From Hemibagrus wyckioides (Eukaryota; Chordata; Actinopteri; Siluriformes; Bagridae): a DNA stretch of 64,000 nucleotides. Location of the stretch: NCBI RefSeq assembly GCF_019097595.1, contig NC_080729.1, positions 4,094,917 to 4,158,916 of the forward strand, read 5' to 3'. The position numbers and the translations under genes were made by a program. Position 1 is the first letter of the stretch, and every line of letters begins with the position of its first letter. The notes below the pieces were generated by a model. The model was not told the DNA's origin. It searched no databases and saw only the letters and a program-made list of their open reading frames with translations. Positions 36,298-44,705 of this stretch are shown in pieces.

Positions 36298-36861
36298 ATT
36301 GAAATATATATATATATAATATTAGTATAAAAAAGGTAATTTCTAATAACCCTAGATATAAAAAAGATTTCTTCTGTGCTGTTTTTATCGTAGAACTGAC
36401 GACGACGTGTCATTTCCCAGAAACACTGAGAGTTCAGGAATTTGCCTTTCTGAAAGACATTTAAACGCGTTTAGAATGATCGCTGTACCGGACAGACAGG
36501 AGACGTGGACAGACAGGAGACGTGAAAGTCAGACGGCGCGGTCATTGGGGCTCATTAGCACAGACAATGGAGCTCCTGTGGCGCTCTTTGAACAGCCATT
36601 AGTGGAGACTGGGCGATCAGCGCGAGCCGAGACACACGGCCGGCTCTGGAGCTCGCGCTCCCCGGAGACCCGCACGACGCGCAGCCGAGCGGTGAGATGA
36701 AAGGCAGACTGTGACCACGTCATGAGGGGGAGGAGGAGAGGGGAGGAGGGAGGGAAGGAGGGGTCACCGAGCGCGTGCTCATATTTTCATCTCTATTGCA
36801 TTTTTTGTATGAATTACTTAAAAATTAATTTTAAAAATTTGCTTCACTTTCACTTTCTATG

Positions 36862-36893
<32 letters not shown>

Positions 36894-37340
36894 TTGCGTG
36901 ATAAATTCAACGTATCCTGTATCACGTGAACACGTGTGCATTTCACCACGTTATGCCATAAAAACGGATATCTTAAATATAACAGCATTTCAGTAAATCA
37001 TATAATAAAATGGAGAAACTCTAGTGAAGAAATTCCATGTGAATAAAAAATATAAGCACGTGCACTAGGTGAGAAATGTGGCAAACCTAGAACGTGTGAA
37101 GTGTGCGCAGACCACGTGTAAAGTTCACGAGCTTTCTGTAAAAAGGCTAGATTGCAGCTATTTCATGTTGAAAGTCAACAACAATTCAGTTCCATGAAAC
37201 AGAAATATGTTTAAAGCCACTCTTCTGTCTTTAAGATCTGAGCTGATTTGAGCTTTGGCACAAATTCAGATCCAAGCTTGAGAAACACATGCAGGAACAA
37301 GTCTGGTAACAGATTAAAAAAAATAAATAAATAAAATAAA

Positions 37341-37400
<60 letters not shown>

Positions 37401-38472
37401 CAGGGAAAAGTTTATCTCACCAGACAGACGCAGGAGATGCAGGGGTTGTCGGTGATGTTGGGGATGTGTAACACCTCTCCTTCGTTGTCACAGCTCGCCT
37501 CAGTTCCTGCGCGAGACACAAAAGGGGAGGAGGAGGGGGTGATTGTGGTCGGGGAGCTAAACGGTGAGACGCGCGCGCGCAAACACACACACACACACCC
37601 ACACACACAATAGCGCACATTAACACTGTGAGAGAGATTACAAGATTGTTTGACGCCTGAAAAAAAACTTTGGTATGATCCTTAATCCGATTCTTTTCTG
37701 TCGGATTTTGTTGTATTGAATAAATCAATTAATTCGATATTTTTTACGTTTCTTCCCATCTTTATTTATTATTTAAAGCACGCTTTCGTGTACAAAATGT
37801 TTTTACAATTATTTTCTCGCCTAAACATGCATGCATTCAAGTGCACTCAATTAGAAAATTTTCTTTTTTATTATTATTTTTTTTCTTACATGCTATTATA
37901 TAAAGACGAATTATATACATATTTCAGCTCTACATGAAAATCCCCAAGCCCACACATTGTTTTTAATTAAGGAACGAGACGCAGTTCTTTCTCTCGAGTT
38001 CTCTTGAGCTTTTGAGGGTTTTAAGTCCCGTTAAAACCGAGCACGGAATGCACGCCGTTAATCACGAGCTCTTTCCACCTGCTCTGCACGCGCTCGAATC
38101 AAACTTCCCCCTCATCTCTCACAGCGCTTTCCCAAGAGGACACAGTGGGACAGGGGCATGGCTGCGTCCCAAACCGCACACTGGTGTAGCATTGAACAGT
38201 GTGACAAAATAGATCGGGCTTATTGTCTTATAGAAAGCAAAAAAAATCCTAAACCGCATAACACTTTTATGGCGCACTAAAAATAACGAATTTGGGGGGA
38301 TATTTTGTAACAAAGGTCTATGTTATAGAAGGACTCCAGGAGAACCTTTAGAAAGAGGCAAACCCTAGAACTTTAGATTATCGGTAAGAAAAGTACTTTT
38401 CCATGAACCATCAAGTGTACATCATTTTGTACCTTTGAGTGCATGTGTTCTCAAACTTCCCCTTGAATTCAG

Positions 38473-38560
<88 letters not shown>

Positions 38561-38598
38561 ATGAGTTAATAATCTTTTTTAAAATAAATAAATAAGTA

Positions 38599-38638
<40 letters not shown>

Positions 38639-39171
38639 AAAGTACCAGTGGTCCTTAAGCTCAAATCTTGCATCTGCAAAGGAAAGATAAAGATACTAAA
38701 TACTAGATACGAACCCTGTGGGGTTACCGCTCCAGCAATAAGAAATATTCTTTCTTTCTTTCTTTCTTTCTTTCTTTAAGCGCACAGTTATATTGTGTTG
38801 ATTATTATAATTATAAAGGCGGGTAGCCGCAAAAACCTATTACATTAATTAGTTTGAAGAGGAGTGCTATTCGTAATAGTAAAAATGTAATGACTGGAGT
38901 TAATAATGCTAAATTAATTACGTCACAGACTTCCGAGAAGAAACCTGACATTGCTTGAGCGCTTCTAGTAGATTCTAGTATAGAATAGTTTAGATAGTAA
39001 TAAACATCAACAACAGGTTGGCATGGTCACGGAAACGTGCGCTCCGGTACGAGTTTATGGCGCGCGCGCGCGCTTAAAGATCAGCTTACCTGTAATTATG
39101 GACGCGATTACCCGAGGACTCTGGAATAACAAAAATAAGAAAAAGACTCTACGGGTGACGACGAGCCTCAT
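18061..39171 (-). CDS. bmper: BMP-binding endothelial regulator (crossveinless-2), 14 coding exons
   Basis: Fourteen exons (39090-39171, 37421-37506, 31002-31101, 29642-29724, 27311-27401, 26963-27045, 25661-25760, 25319-25563, 24245-24349, 23028-23073, 21940-22266, 20652-20988, 18801-18931, 18061-18242) give 1998 bases, 665 residues, against 685 in human. Every junction is GT-AG and in phase. The product is a secreted glycoprotein that binds BMPs and Chordin and tunes BMP signalling, notably in vessels and the dorsoventral axis. Order: signal peptide (about 1-24), five Cys-rich VWC domains (about 33-340), VWD domain (about 343-500) with GDPH at 349-352, the known acid-sensitive cleavage site of this family, then C8 and a TIL domain ending [10 protein letters not shown]. 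Several N-glycosylation sequons are present. An in-frame ATG eight codons upstream (39195) is an alternative start. Confidence 0.96.
18801..18931 (-). CDS. bmper: bmper coding exon 13
   Basis: Starts [19 protein letters not shown] and ends [13 protein letters not shown], as in human [19 protein letters not shown]. Acceptor CTGTTCAG; donor GTAAGT, chosen over two neighbouring GT words because it restores phase with the last exon. Confidence 0.9.
19859..20377 (+). mobile_element. Internally deleted Tc1-like transposon in bmper intron 12
   Basis: Terminal inverted repeats TATATTGCCAAAAG...GGGACA at the left and the complement at 20348-20376 bound a 0.5-kb element. It retains only the C-terminal third of a transposase, including [12 protein letters not shown] (second catalytic Asp region) and [15 protein letters not shown] (catalytic Glu). 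No start codon for a full enzyme, so it is non-autonomous. Confidence 0.85.
19950..20285 (+). pseudogene. Tc1-like transposase remnant
   Basis: An open 111-codon frame carries the second Asp and the Glu of the DDE triad, with spacing as in Tc1 elements, but lacks the DNA-binding domain and first Asp. It is a fragment, not a working enzyme. Confidence 0.8.
20652..20988 (-). CDS. bmper: bmper coding exon 12 (end of VWD and most of C8)
   Basis: Encodes [32 protein letters not shown] and [13 protein letters not shown], then the C8 region to DFAPFYR. A (TG)n repeat lies directly against the acceptor CAG at 20989-20991. Donor GTGACT. Confidence 0.95.
20989..21012. repeat. (CA)n microsatellite at bmper exon 12 acceptor
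   Basis: On the bmper strand this is (TG)n ending in TCAG, so it replaces the usual pyrimidine tract. Confidence 0.9.
21013..21939 (-). other. bmper: bmper intron 11
   Basis: AT-rich; (GT)n at 21750-21781. No other element recognised. Confidence 0.4.
21940..22266 (-). CDS. bmper: bmper coding exon 11 (VWD with GDPH)
   Basis: Encodes [20 protein letters not shown], then a VWD core close to human, including [20 protein letters not shown]. The GDPH site at residues 349-352 is intact. Acceptor CCATTTCAG, donor GTAAGG. Confidence 0.96.
22267..23027 (-). other. bmper: bmper intron 10
   Basis: AT-rich unique-looking sequence, nothing recognised. Confidence 0.4.
23028..23073 (-). CDS. bmper: bmper coding exon 10 (end of VWC5, 46 bases)
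   Basis: Encodes [15 protein letters not shown], aligned with human GKILNRKGCCPICTE. Acceptor ATTGCAG, donor GTGAGT. Confidence 0.93.
23074..24244 (-). other. bmper: bmper intron 9
   Basis: Contains a pyrimidine- and CA-rich patch at 23228-23308 and GC-moderate unique sequence at 23330-23700. No exon recognised. Confidence 0.4.
24245..24349 (-). CDS. bmper: bmper coding exon 9 (VWC5)
   Basis: Encodes [18 protein letters not shown], then [17 protein letters not shown]. Acceptor GACTGTAG, immediately preceded by (CT)n; donor GTGAGG. Thirty-five full codons in phase 0. Confidence 0.94.
24357..24389. repeat. (AG)n microsatellite at bmper exon 9 acceptor
   Basis: On the bmper strand it is a pure (CT)n that ends eight bases before exon 9, so it serves as the polypyrimidine tract. 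Confidence 0.95.
24480..25245. repeat. Degenerate (ATCC)n satellite in bmper intron 8
   Basis: About 0.75 kb rich in CATCCATCC words with variants CATCTATC and CACCCATC. It contains two long similar blocks (starting near 24470 and 24667, both with ACATGNAGCCATGA), so it also expanded at a larger unit size. Confidence 0.85.
25246..25278. repeat. (ATAC)n microsatellite
   Basis: About eight ATAC units ending 41 bases from the bmper exon 8 boundary. Confidence 0.9.
25319..25563 (-). CDS. bmper: bmper coding exon 8 (VWC4 and start of VWC5)
   Basis: Encodes [20 protein letters not shown], a whole VWC core with [15 protein letters not shown] and QCCPECL, then [14 protein letters not shown]. Acceptor CTTTGTCCAG, donor GTGAGG. 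Confidence 0.95.
25661..25760 (-). CDS. bmper: bmper coding exon 7 (VWC3, second half)
   Basis: Encodes [16 protein letters not shown], then [18 protein letters not shown], matching human GGRTQCVREVCPILSC. The acceptor is CCATTCTCAG. A nearer ATAG at 25738-25739 would drop eight residues, so it was not used. The intron to exon 8 is only 97 bases. Confidence 0.92.
25785..25995. repeat. Dispersed repeat beside bmper exon 7
   Basis: GTATCTGAAT...GGATTTAAGCCCAACGTGGG and CATGGACTTTCTTTGGACTG recur in the same order near 53165-53490. It begins about 25 bases from the exon 7 acceptor. Class unknown. Confidence 0.5.
25996..26962 (-). other. bmper: bmper intron 6, remainder
   Basis: Contains (CA)n at 26523-26543. 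No exon found; the apparent gap between VWC3 halves was resolved by the acceptor at 25760. Confidence 0.45.
26963..27045 (-). CDS. bmper: bmper coding exon 6 (VWC3, first half)
   Basis: Encodes [18 protein letters not shown] then KPCIKCMCT. Acceptor TTGTGCTCAG, donor GTGAGT in phase 0. Confidence 0.95.
27311..27401 (-). CDS. bmper: bmper coding exon 5 (VWC2, second half)
   Basis: Encodes [19 protein letters not shown], then [12 protein letters not shown]. Acceptor TTTGGGACAG, donor GTGAGT. Confidence 0.95.
27402..29641 (-). other. bmper: bmper intron 4
   Basis: Holds a TGCG/TG repeat at 28452-28481 and AT-rich unique sequence. Some stretches near 27690-28045 resemble parts of the dispersed family around 58330-58450. 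No exon recognised. Confidence 0.4.
29642..29724 (-). CDS. bmper: bmper coding exon 4 (VWC2, first half)
   Basis: Encodes [19 protein letters not shown] then PCITRRCQ. Acceptor TTTATTTTTAG, preceded by (CT)n; donor GTGAGA. Confidence 0.95.
29735..29764. repeat. (GA)n microsatellite at bmper exon 4 acceptor
   Basis: On the bmper strand this is (CT)n followed by TTTTATTTTTAG and exon 4. Confidence 0.95.
30314..30332. repeat. Poly(A) run
   Basis: A19-type homopolymer in bmper intron 3; (CA)n follows at 30432-30458. Confidence 0.85.
30566..30835. mobile_element. hAT-type MITE with 8-bp target-site duplication
   Basis: The element 30574-30827 is flanked on both sides by GTGAATGG (30566-30573 and 30828-30835). 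Its ends are imperfect inverted repeats: CAGGGGAGATTCTAGG at the left and, read inward from the right, CATGGGCGTCGCTAGG, each followed by a T-rich stretch and AGGGGGGC. An 8-bp duplication is the hallmark of hAT transposons. It is 254 bp with no coding capacity, in bmper intron 3. Confidence 0.88.
31002..31101 (-). CDS. bmper: bmper coding exon 3 (VWC1, second half)
   Basis: Encodes [18 protein letters not shown], then [16 protein letters not shown] with the CCxxC ending of a VWC domain. Acceptor CCCTTTGCAG, preceded by a long CT-rich tract; donor GTGAAT. Confidence 0.95.
31118..31375. repeat. Long (GA)n-rich tract before bmper exon 3
   Basis: About 250 bases almost wholly purine on the plus strand, with GAGAGA, ATAAAGATATTGAGAG and AGAGACAGAGA units. 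On the bmper strand it is a very long polypyrimidine tract that ends about 15 bases before the exon 3 acceptor. Confidence 0.9.
31376..33625 (-). other. bmper: bmper intron 2, segment with little repeat content
   Basis: GC-moderate, complex sequence at 31500-32060 with no recognised repeat, then AT-rich DNA. A reverse copy of the GGAGACTCC repeat family lies at 32325-32400. No exon recognised. Confidence 0.4.
32325..32400 (-). repeat. Dispersed repeat fragment, minus orientation
   Basis: GGAGGGAGTCTCTGGTGTCAG at 32333-32353 is the reverse complement of the family core TGACACTGGAGACTCC. Confidence 0.45.
33628..33722. repeat. (ATAG)n microsatellite, ~23 units
   Basis: Long, nearly pure ATAG repeat in bmper intron 2, ending in AGACAGACAG variants. 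Confidence 0.95.
34304..34711 (-). mobile_element. 5'-truncated non-LTR retrotransposon with 13-bp target duplication
   Basis: The insert 34317-34698 is flanked by perfect copies of ATTAATTCTCAGC (34304-34316 and 34699-34711). On the minus strand it encodes the C-terminal tail of a LINE ORF2, with [37 protein letters not shown] and [16 protein letters not shown], then ends in GAAAGAAGAA. This is the usual outcome of target-primed reverse transcription with 5' truncation. Clade uncertain. Confidence 0.9.
34333..34695 (-). pseudogene. LINE ORF2 C-terminal remnant
   Basis: A 120-residue open frame matches the conserved tail downstream of the reverse transcriptase domain in teleost non-LTR elements. 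The polymerase and endonuclease domains are missing. It has no independent promoter and is not a host gene. Confidence 0.85.
34712..36050 (-). other. bmper: bmper intron 2, middle
   Basis: Contains (TA)n at 35802-35820 and (ATCT)n at 35826-35864. A segment at 35380-35460 resembles the dispersed family (AATCAATGACAGGGTGGTGG). No exon recognised. Confidence 0.4.
36045..36170 (+). repeat. Dispersed repeat copy with GGAGACTCCTTC
   Basis: ACTGACACTGGAGACTCCTTC at 36048-36067, followed by TTACATAAACG and GAGCTGTTGCTATAGAAAC, parallels the copy at 7483-7620. Confidence 0.5.
36185..36330. repeat. (TA)n repeat with GAATATTGAAA interruptions
   Basis: AT-only block of about 145 bases with inverted AATATTCAATAAT and ATTGAATAT words, likely to fold into hairpins. 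Confidence 0.9.
36530..36800. promoter_or_regulatory. CpG-rich block in bmper intron 2
   Basis: GC- and CpG-dense sequence (GGCGATCAGCGCGAGCCGAG, CGCACGACGCGCAGCCGAGC) in otherwise AT-rich intron, followed by a G-rich run GGGGGAGGAGGAGAGGGGAG. It contains a plausible plus-strand donor GAGCG then GTGAGA at 36690. It could be an alternative promoter, an antisense transcript start or an enhancer. Function is inferred. Confidence 0.4.
37341..37401. repeat. (AAT)n microsatellite next to bmper exon 2 donor
   Basis: About 20 AAT units ending 20 bases past the exon 2 donor. Confidence 0.95.
37421..37506 (-). CDS. bmper: bmper coding exon 2 (VWC1, first half)
   Basis: Encodes [20 protein letters not shown] then PCISCVCL, aligned with human CENEGEVLQIPFITDN. 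Acceptor CTCGCGCAG, donor GTGAGA. Confidence 0.95.
38472..38560. repeat. (TATC)n microsatellite, ~22 units
   Basis: Pure tetranucleotide run in bmper intron 1. Confidence 0.95.
38599..38778. repeat. Inverted pair of (AAAG)n and (TTTC)n
   Basis: (AAAG)n at 38599-38641 and (TTTC)n at 38749-38778 are complementary and about 110 bases apart, so a transcript could form a hairpin. Confidence 0.85.
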
Positions 39172-39860
39172 AGTCTCGGGCGGTGAGGAAAACATCACCG
39201 GTTAGTCCGAAGTGTGAAAAAAATCAAACACTTTTTTTTATCCAAACGTTAAAATCCGGTCAGAGTGAAGAGATGAATCTGGAGAAGGTTTCGGAATTAT
39301 TCACCTTCATTCCGCTAAAGAAAACCTAAAGCACAAAAGCAGAGCGAGTGCGCACGCAACCGTCCTCCTCATTCTGTCTCCCCGAAGTGTTCAGTATCTC
39401 CTCTGAGGGCATGGAAAGATGCTCGTGAATATCCTAATGTCTAACAAGCGTCCAAAAAAAGAGTCACGTCCCAGCTCGTGGACAGGAAAAGTGTTTTGAA
39501 CCTGACGCGCCTCCGACGCTCCCGGCGCGCGCACTGAGCTGCGGCGCACTGCACTGTGGGGATTTAATAGAAACTCAGCGCCTCCAGTTAAACGTTCCCG
39601 CGACACAGGAACCTCCTCCCGAGCAAGAACAGATCAGCCCCCACCACACACAGATATTTAAATCGCAACCGAGGGGTTTATTATGCTCATCCTCCAAACC
39701 TTTTCTGTCGGTGGTGGTGGTGGTGGCTGTGGTGTTGGTGGTCGTATGTCTGCGCGCGGCTCTGTAATGAACACTGTTACGTCTCACCGGGGAGGGGATC
39801 CGCCTGTTTTCCTATCTCATCTCCTCTTACCGCTAACCAGGTTGCAAAAGGAGCACTTCA
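39035..39860 (-). promoter_or_regulatory. bmper: bmper CpG island, promoter and 5' UTR
   Basis: CpG-rich sequence surrounds the first coding exon, including (CG)n at 39060-39073, CGCCTCCGACGCTCCCGGCG near 39509 and a (GGT)n run at 39711-39727. No clear TATA box; a TTTAATAG at 39562-39569 (minus CTATTAAA) is a weak candidate. The exact start is not determined. Confidence 0.55.
39090..39171 (-). CDS. bmper: bmper coding exon 1 (signal peptide)
   Basis: Encodes [18 protein letters not shown], a typical signal peptide, then PRVIASIIT. The donor GTAAGC leaves phase 1. An upstream in-frame ATG at 39195 would add MFSSPPET, with an in-frame stop before it. I chose the ATG at 39171 because it has A at -3 and puts the hydrophobic core near the N-terminus. 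Confidence 0.85.
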
Positions 39861-40322
39861 CGCGCCTGGACAGGGGGTGGGGGGACGGGGCCAATCAGCT
39901 GTGCCATGCATTAAACATTACACAGGAATTCATGCAAAAGAACAAAGGCTACTCTTACACTGATTATTTTCTGTTATGCAAACAACCGCGCGTGACCGAC
40001 TGAATACAGCAAACTTTTGCAACACTCCAAAGATCCAAAAAAGCCACTGGATAACAAATAAAACACGGCTTCAAAGAGTTATAACCCAACCCGATTTTTT
40101 TTGTGTATGCGTGTGCTGTAGTTAGGAAACTGCTTTTTCTTTCTTTTTATTGCAACACATTAAATCTGAACCCACTAGGGATTGTTCTGAACACTGAACC
40201 CAGTAAACTGATCCTCTAGATGGCACCAAAGAGAACTTTTGCACGTGGAATAATTGGTAGAGATTAAATCTGTTTAATACTTCTATTGATTTCCTTTACT
40301 GCAAAATCAAAACACTGGAGAA

Positions 40323-40334
40323 ATAATAATAATA

Positions 40335-40377
<43 letters not shown>
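40323..40377. repeat. (AAT)n microsatellite
   Basis: About 17 units, upstream of bmper. Confidence 0.9.
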
Positions 40378-40414
40378 GACGCTTGCATGGTGTGTCATGT
40401 GTGTTTGATGCTCT

Positions 40415-40570
40415 AGGTGTGTGTGTGTTAGGTCAGCTGGTCACGCTCGTGAGCGGCGGCAGACTACTAGACTCCGCACGGTCAGCTGTCGGAAGGGCAG
40501 GAACGCGCGACCCGTGACCCTCTGTGGGATTGAGTGGGATGTGCACGGATGCAGCCACGTTTTTCGCCAT
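40415..40570. promoter_or_regulatory. CpG-rich block upstream of bmper
   Basis: CpG-dense non-repetitive sequence (CACGCTCGTGAGCGGCGGC, GAACGCGCGACCCGTGACC) about 1.3 kb upstream of the bmper start. Possibly a distal promoter or enhancer; inference only. Confidence 0.3.
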
Positions 40571-40677
40571 AAAATCCTCCCCCCACAGCTTGCACTAAAA
40601 AGCGTAGCATTAAAATTGCTTCCTCCTGTCCATATATATATAATGCAACCCGACATTATATAGCTTATACCTGGCAT

Positions 40678-40678
<1 letters not shown>

Positions 40679-40708
<30 letters not shown>
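40679..40708. repeat. (AG)n microsatellite
   Basis: Fifteen AG units. Confidence 0.95.
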
Positions 40709-40712
<4 letters not shown>

Positions 40713-40719
40713 CTGCGAC

Positions 40720-42290
40720 CACGACCTTAGACTACATCATATAATTTTAAATAACCCAGAGACCAAGCTCCCTTTTTAAAGGATTACTTTTGGGGCTTAA
40801 AAAAAATCCATACTCTAAATGCAGCAGGATCACTCAAGACATGTTTGGAGCAGAAGATTTGCTTGGCACTGGGGCGATTAGGAAAAGAAGGAACAAATAA
40901 ATTAGCAATAAATTCTAATAGATTTGTTCAAAACATCGTTCATAAGCTACAAAGTCAAATATCAGTTTGTAAGAGAGCTTGAGGAGTCTTTATTTATATT
41001 TATATTTCCCTGCAATCTGTGTAGGAGAAGTGGTAGAGAAAATGGATGGATGTACATAAACCCATGATATTCCTCAGTTAATTCAGTGTGAATTCCAGCA
41101 AAGACAAATCTGCCTAAATAAATAAACTATTGCAGATTTATCATTTGCACATTGAACCAGCGTGAGACGAGAATAAAGGCAAGAAACCTTTATCACCACA
41201 CAAAAACTACAACACACAGTGGAATTCATTTTTTTTGTTTATCCTAGCTGAGGAAGTTGGGTTCTGAGGCACAGGGGCAGCTATGATACAGCACCCCTGG
41301 AGCAGAGAGGGTTAAGGGCCTTGCACAATTGCCCAACAGCGGAGTTTGGTGGTGCTGGGGCTTGAACCCCGATCAACAACCCAGAGCCTTAACCACTTGA
41401 ACCACCACTGCATGGTCTCATTATTATGCAGAAAGTAGCTGTTGAGGGATGGGTAAATCGTGGTTATAAAGAGATACAGGAAATCAAACCCTGTTGTAGC
41501 TCATCCGCCTCAAGGTTTGACATGATGTGTGCTCCATTCTGCTTTAATGCTCACCACGGTTGTAAATGCTTCACACCCACAAAACACAAAAAAAATCTTA
41601 CCTTTCATAAAATAAACAAATAAAACAGATAGCTACAGGATGTCATTATAGTATTCCTTTATTATGTATCTAAAGGTCAGCTTTATAAAACAATAGGTAA
41701 GTAAATTATAACAGGACAACTATGTGCTTGAGGTATGACATAAACCCAAGGGCTCTCTGAGGTGGGTCTGTTGTTATAAAATCTTGCCATGTGGTACAAC
41801 AGCCTATAAAATTGGTTTGGTTTCTAATGGCAACCCATTTCAGCGGTCCTTCACACACCATGAATGATTAGTTCACAAGCACAGAACATGTAGCAATAAG
41901 AACCATATAATACACATTGATCTACTCTGTTTGGCCGCTGCTATAAAAATAATACAAAACCTTTATTTTATTTCGAAAGCTTTTATACTTGGCCATGCTC
42001 TAAAATGGCTCTGGCACTAATTTACACATCTATTACTAAGTTCCCGAATTCTTCTCCAAAGTAAAGGGAAAGGTGTTTTCTTTTTAAACAGATTAGCTTG
42101 TAATATGCGGTAGTGTATGTATTCTTGAATAATAATTTAGATATAATTCCAGAATACTGCAAAATGGTGTGTACAAGCTGTAAGCACTTATGTCTAAAAA
42201 GAAAACGTATCACTAACATTTAATGAGTGGACCTACCTCTTTTTTGGACATCCTGTACAGATCCTGATGCTGTATATGGAGGCTATGCAT
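40720..42290. other. Intergenic, AT-rich
   Basis: No exon recognised. Contains the tRNA-type repeat at 41255-41410. Confidence 0.4.
41255..41410 (+). mobile_element. tRNA-type dispersed repeat (GGGGCTTGAACCCCGA)
   Basis: Contains GATACAGCACCCCTGGAGCA, GGTTAAGGGCCTTGC and B-box-like GGGGCTTGAACCCCGA, ending CCAGAGCCTTAACCACT. Closely related copies are at 48690-48845 and, as a fragment, 62893-62945. Confidence 0.65.
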
Positions 42291-42291
42291 A

Positions 42292-42850
<559 letters not shown>

Positions 42851-43400
42851 CACACAGTGATATTCAATAGCAACACATGCCTGAAGAAAAAGGGTTAAAG
42901 GGTAGGAATTAGGGCCTGACTGAAAGATCTAATAAAATGAGCTGATGTTAAAGGTATAGTCTGTGATTTTGGTATAGTCTTTAGCCACGCCTACAAAAGA
43001 ATTTAAAGGATAAATGTATAGAACTTGTTGGGGTTTTTTTGTTGCCTGCTTCATTTGCATACTTGGAAGTTTGGAAAAATAATCCATAATGAATAACTGG
43101 CAGAGCTGCCTTGACAGAAAATGAATCAACTTTAACCTCCTTAAACTCTGTATCAGTCAGGCCCTAATCTCTTCCTAAACCCTGACTTAACTGTGTCACA
43201 TCACCAGAATGGAACGTACCCAGGTATCCAGAGAACCTAATGTGACACACACTCGAGTTTAAATCGCATTCGACTTCACATTACAGATGAAAAAGACAGA
43301 CGCATGAAACCCGCCGGGCCTTGGCGTGGGATTGTCACTGCTTAGTTTGCTGCAGCAAATATGCTGACTACAATGTCTACAGTCTGGACTGAGCAATACA
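42851..43400. other. Intergenic
   Basis: No element recognised; GC-moderate complex sequence at 43195-43360. Confidence 0.35.
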
Positions 43401-43404
43401 CAGC

Positions 43405-43644
43405 TGCTGCAAGTGTGTGTGTGTGTGTATGTGTGTGTGTGAGTGAGACAAAGACTGAGAGGGAAGCAGGACAGACAATATACATGTGTATGTTGGGAGA
43501 TGGTACAGACAGACAGAAAGAAAAAGAAAGAGAGAGAGATTAGAGAGGGAGAGATGACCTCAATGGACCCGTCTGTGGCTCGACTCGGGTTATTTTTAGA
43601 GATGGGGAGGTGGCTTGGTAGGGCGTGTTGCCCGTGAGGGGGCT

Positions 43645-43677
<33 letters not shown>

Positions 43678-43680
43678 GTT
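43405..43680. repeat. (GT)n and (GA)n microsatellite cluster
   Basis: (GT)n at 43411-43443, GACAGACAGAAAG at 43509-43535 and (GA)n at 43646-43678, separated by short unique sequence. Confidence 0.9.
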
Positions 43681-44046
43681 AGAGTTAGACGTCACGCTGG
43701 CCCTGCGTGGGTGGCTTGGTTAGCACTGTGGGTTTCAGCCTGCATTCCCTGATCGCTGTCTCTAAAATAAACCCCAGTTTAAGTAGAAAGGTTCCCACTT
43801 GCTGCTGTTTCCTTGACTGAGAGGAAGCTTCACGGTGTAACGCTCTCGCGTCTCTGGCACTGTGATGATGATGACACAGACGACAGATGCTGTGGTCTTG
43901 CTGGAACACTAGTGCTAACAAACAGCGACAGCGATGCTCAGCCTGTACTTACTTCAGTGCAGGGAATGGGAAAAGCCACCCAAAGCGATGTGGGTGAATG
44001 TGTGTGTGTGTGTGTGTGTGCATGTGTGTGTGTGTGTTGCATCTGG
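43681..44046. other. Sequence after the candidate Lys/Glu-rich exon
   Basis: GC-moderate unique sequence, then (GT)n at 43998-44037 just past the stop codon. If the exon is real this is its 3' UTR, but no minus-strand AATAAA is visible in it. Confidence 0.3.
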
Positions 44047-44258
44047 TCAGCCATCCCCGACTTCTTTCTTCTTCTCTTTGGCCTTGACTGAGGGCTTTTT
44101 GGACACCTTTACTTTCTCTTTCTCAGGCTCCAGTGCTGAGTCGTTCTCCCTCCTCGATTCTTTCTTCGACTCCTTCTCCTTGTTCGGCTCTTTCGAGTCC
44201 TTCTTGATTTCTTTGAGCTCCTTCTCTAAATCCTTCTCTTTCTTTTCTTTTGATGAAA
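44047..44258 (-). CDS. Candidate Lys/Glu-rich terminal exon of an unknown minus-strand gene
   Basis: Sixty-nine codons to TGA at 44047-44049, preceded by a plausible acceptor (TGTCATACACAG). The residues are strongly charged: KEKKEKDLEKELKEIKKDS, KEPNKEKESKKESRRE, then a less biased EPEKEKVKVSKKPSVKAKEK. Codon use varies (AAA/AAG, GAA/GAG, TCG/TCA/TCC), which argues against a simple microsatellite. Charged coiled tails occur in many proteins, so no family can be named. It is about 4.9 kb upstream of bmper on the same strand. No other exon of the gene is recognised to the right, so it may have a large intron, or the exon may be spurious. Confidence 0.4.
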
Positions 44259-44259
44259 C

Positions 44260-44650
44260 TGTGTATGACATAAAAACAACACGTTTGAAAGAACGTTGAA
44301 AATCAGATCAAATTATTATTTTTTGAACAATTCAGATAGCAGTTTCTTTACACAATTTGGATGTGAAAACGTTTTCAGTAATACAAAAGGAGTAATAGAT
44401 GTACATTTAATAGATGATGAATAAGATTTCGGAATAAAAACAGCATTAGGAAAAAGAACAACAAACGATCAAATGTGCTTCATTTGCTTAAAAGTTTTTC
44501 CTCCACATTTATCCAAATTCAACACATTTCCAGTTTATATTCTAAATTAAGCAGGTCTAAAATTAGTCTATTTAAATGTAAAAAAAATATTTCATTTTAT
44601 ATCAGTTTCTATTGCAACATTTCTACATATTATTATTATTATTATTATTA

Positions 44651-44705
<55 letters not shown>

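Larger units (their letters stand above)
37507..39089 (-). other. bmper: bmper intron 1
   Basis: Contains CG/CA alternation at 37570-37608, (TATC)n at 38472-38560, (AAAG)n at 38599-38641 and (TTTC)n at 38749-38778. A moderately GC-rich stretch lies at 37975-38210. No exon recognised. Confidence 0.5.

Noticed and set aside
36407..36700. 97-codon plus-strand frame in the CpG-rich block
   Set aside because: Arg/Ser/Thr-rich composition reflects GC content; no conserved domain, so treated as possible regulatory DNA.
43685..43921. Minus-strand frame downstream of the Lys/Glu-rich exon
   Set aside because: It lies after the stop codon of that exon, has no family signal and a His run derived from an ATG/ATC repeat.
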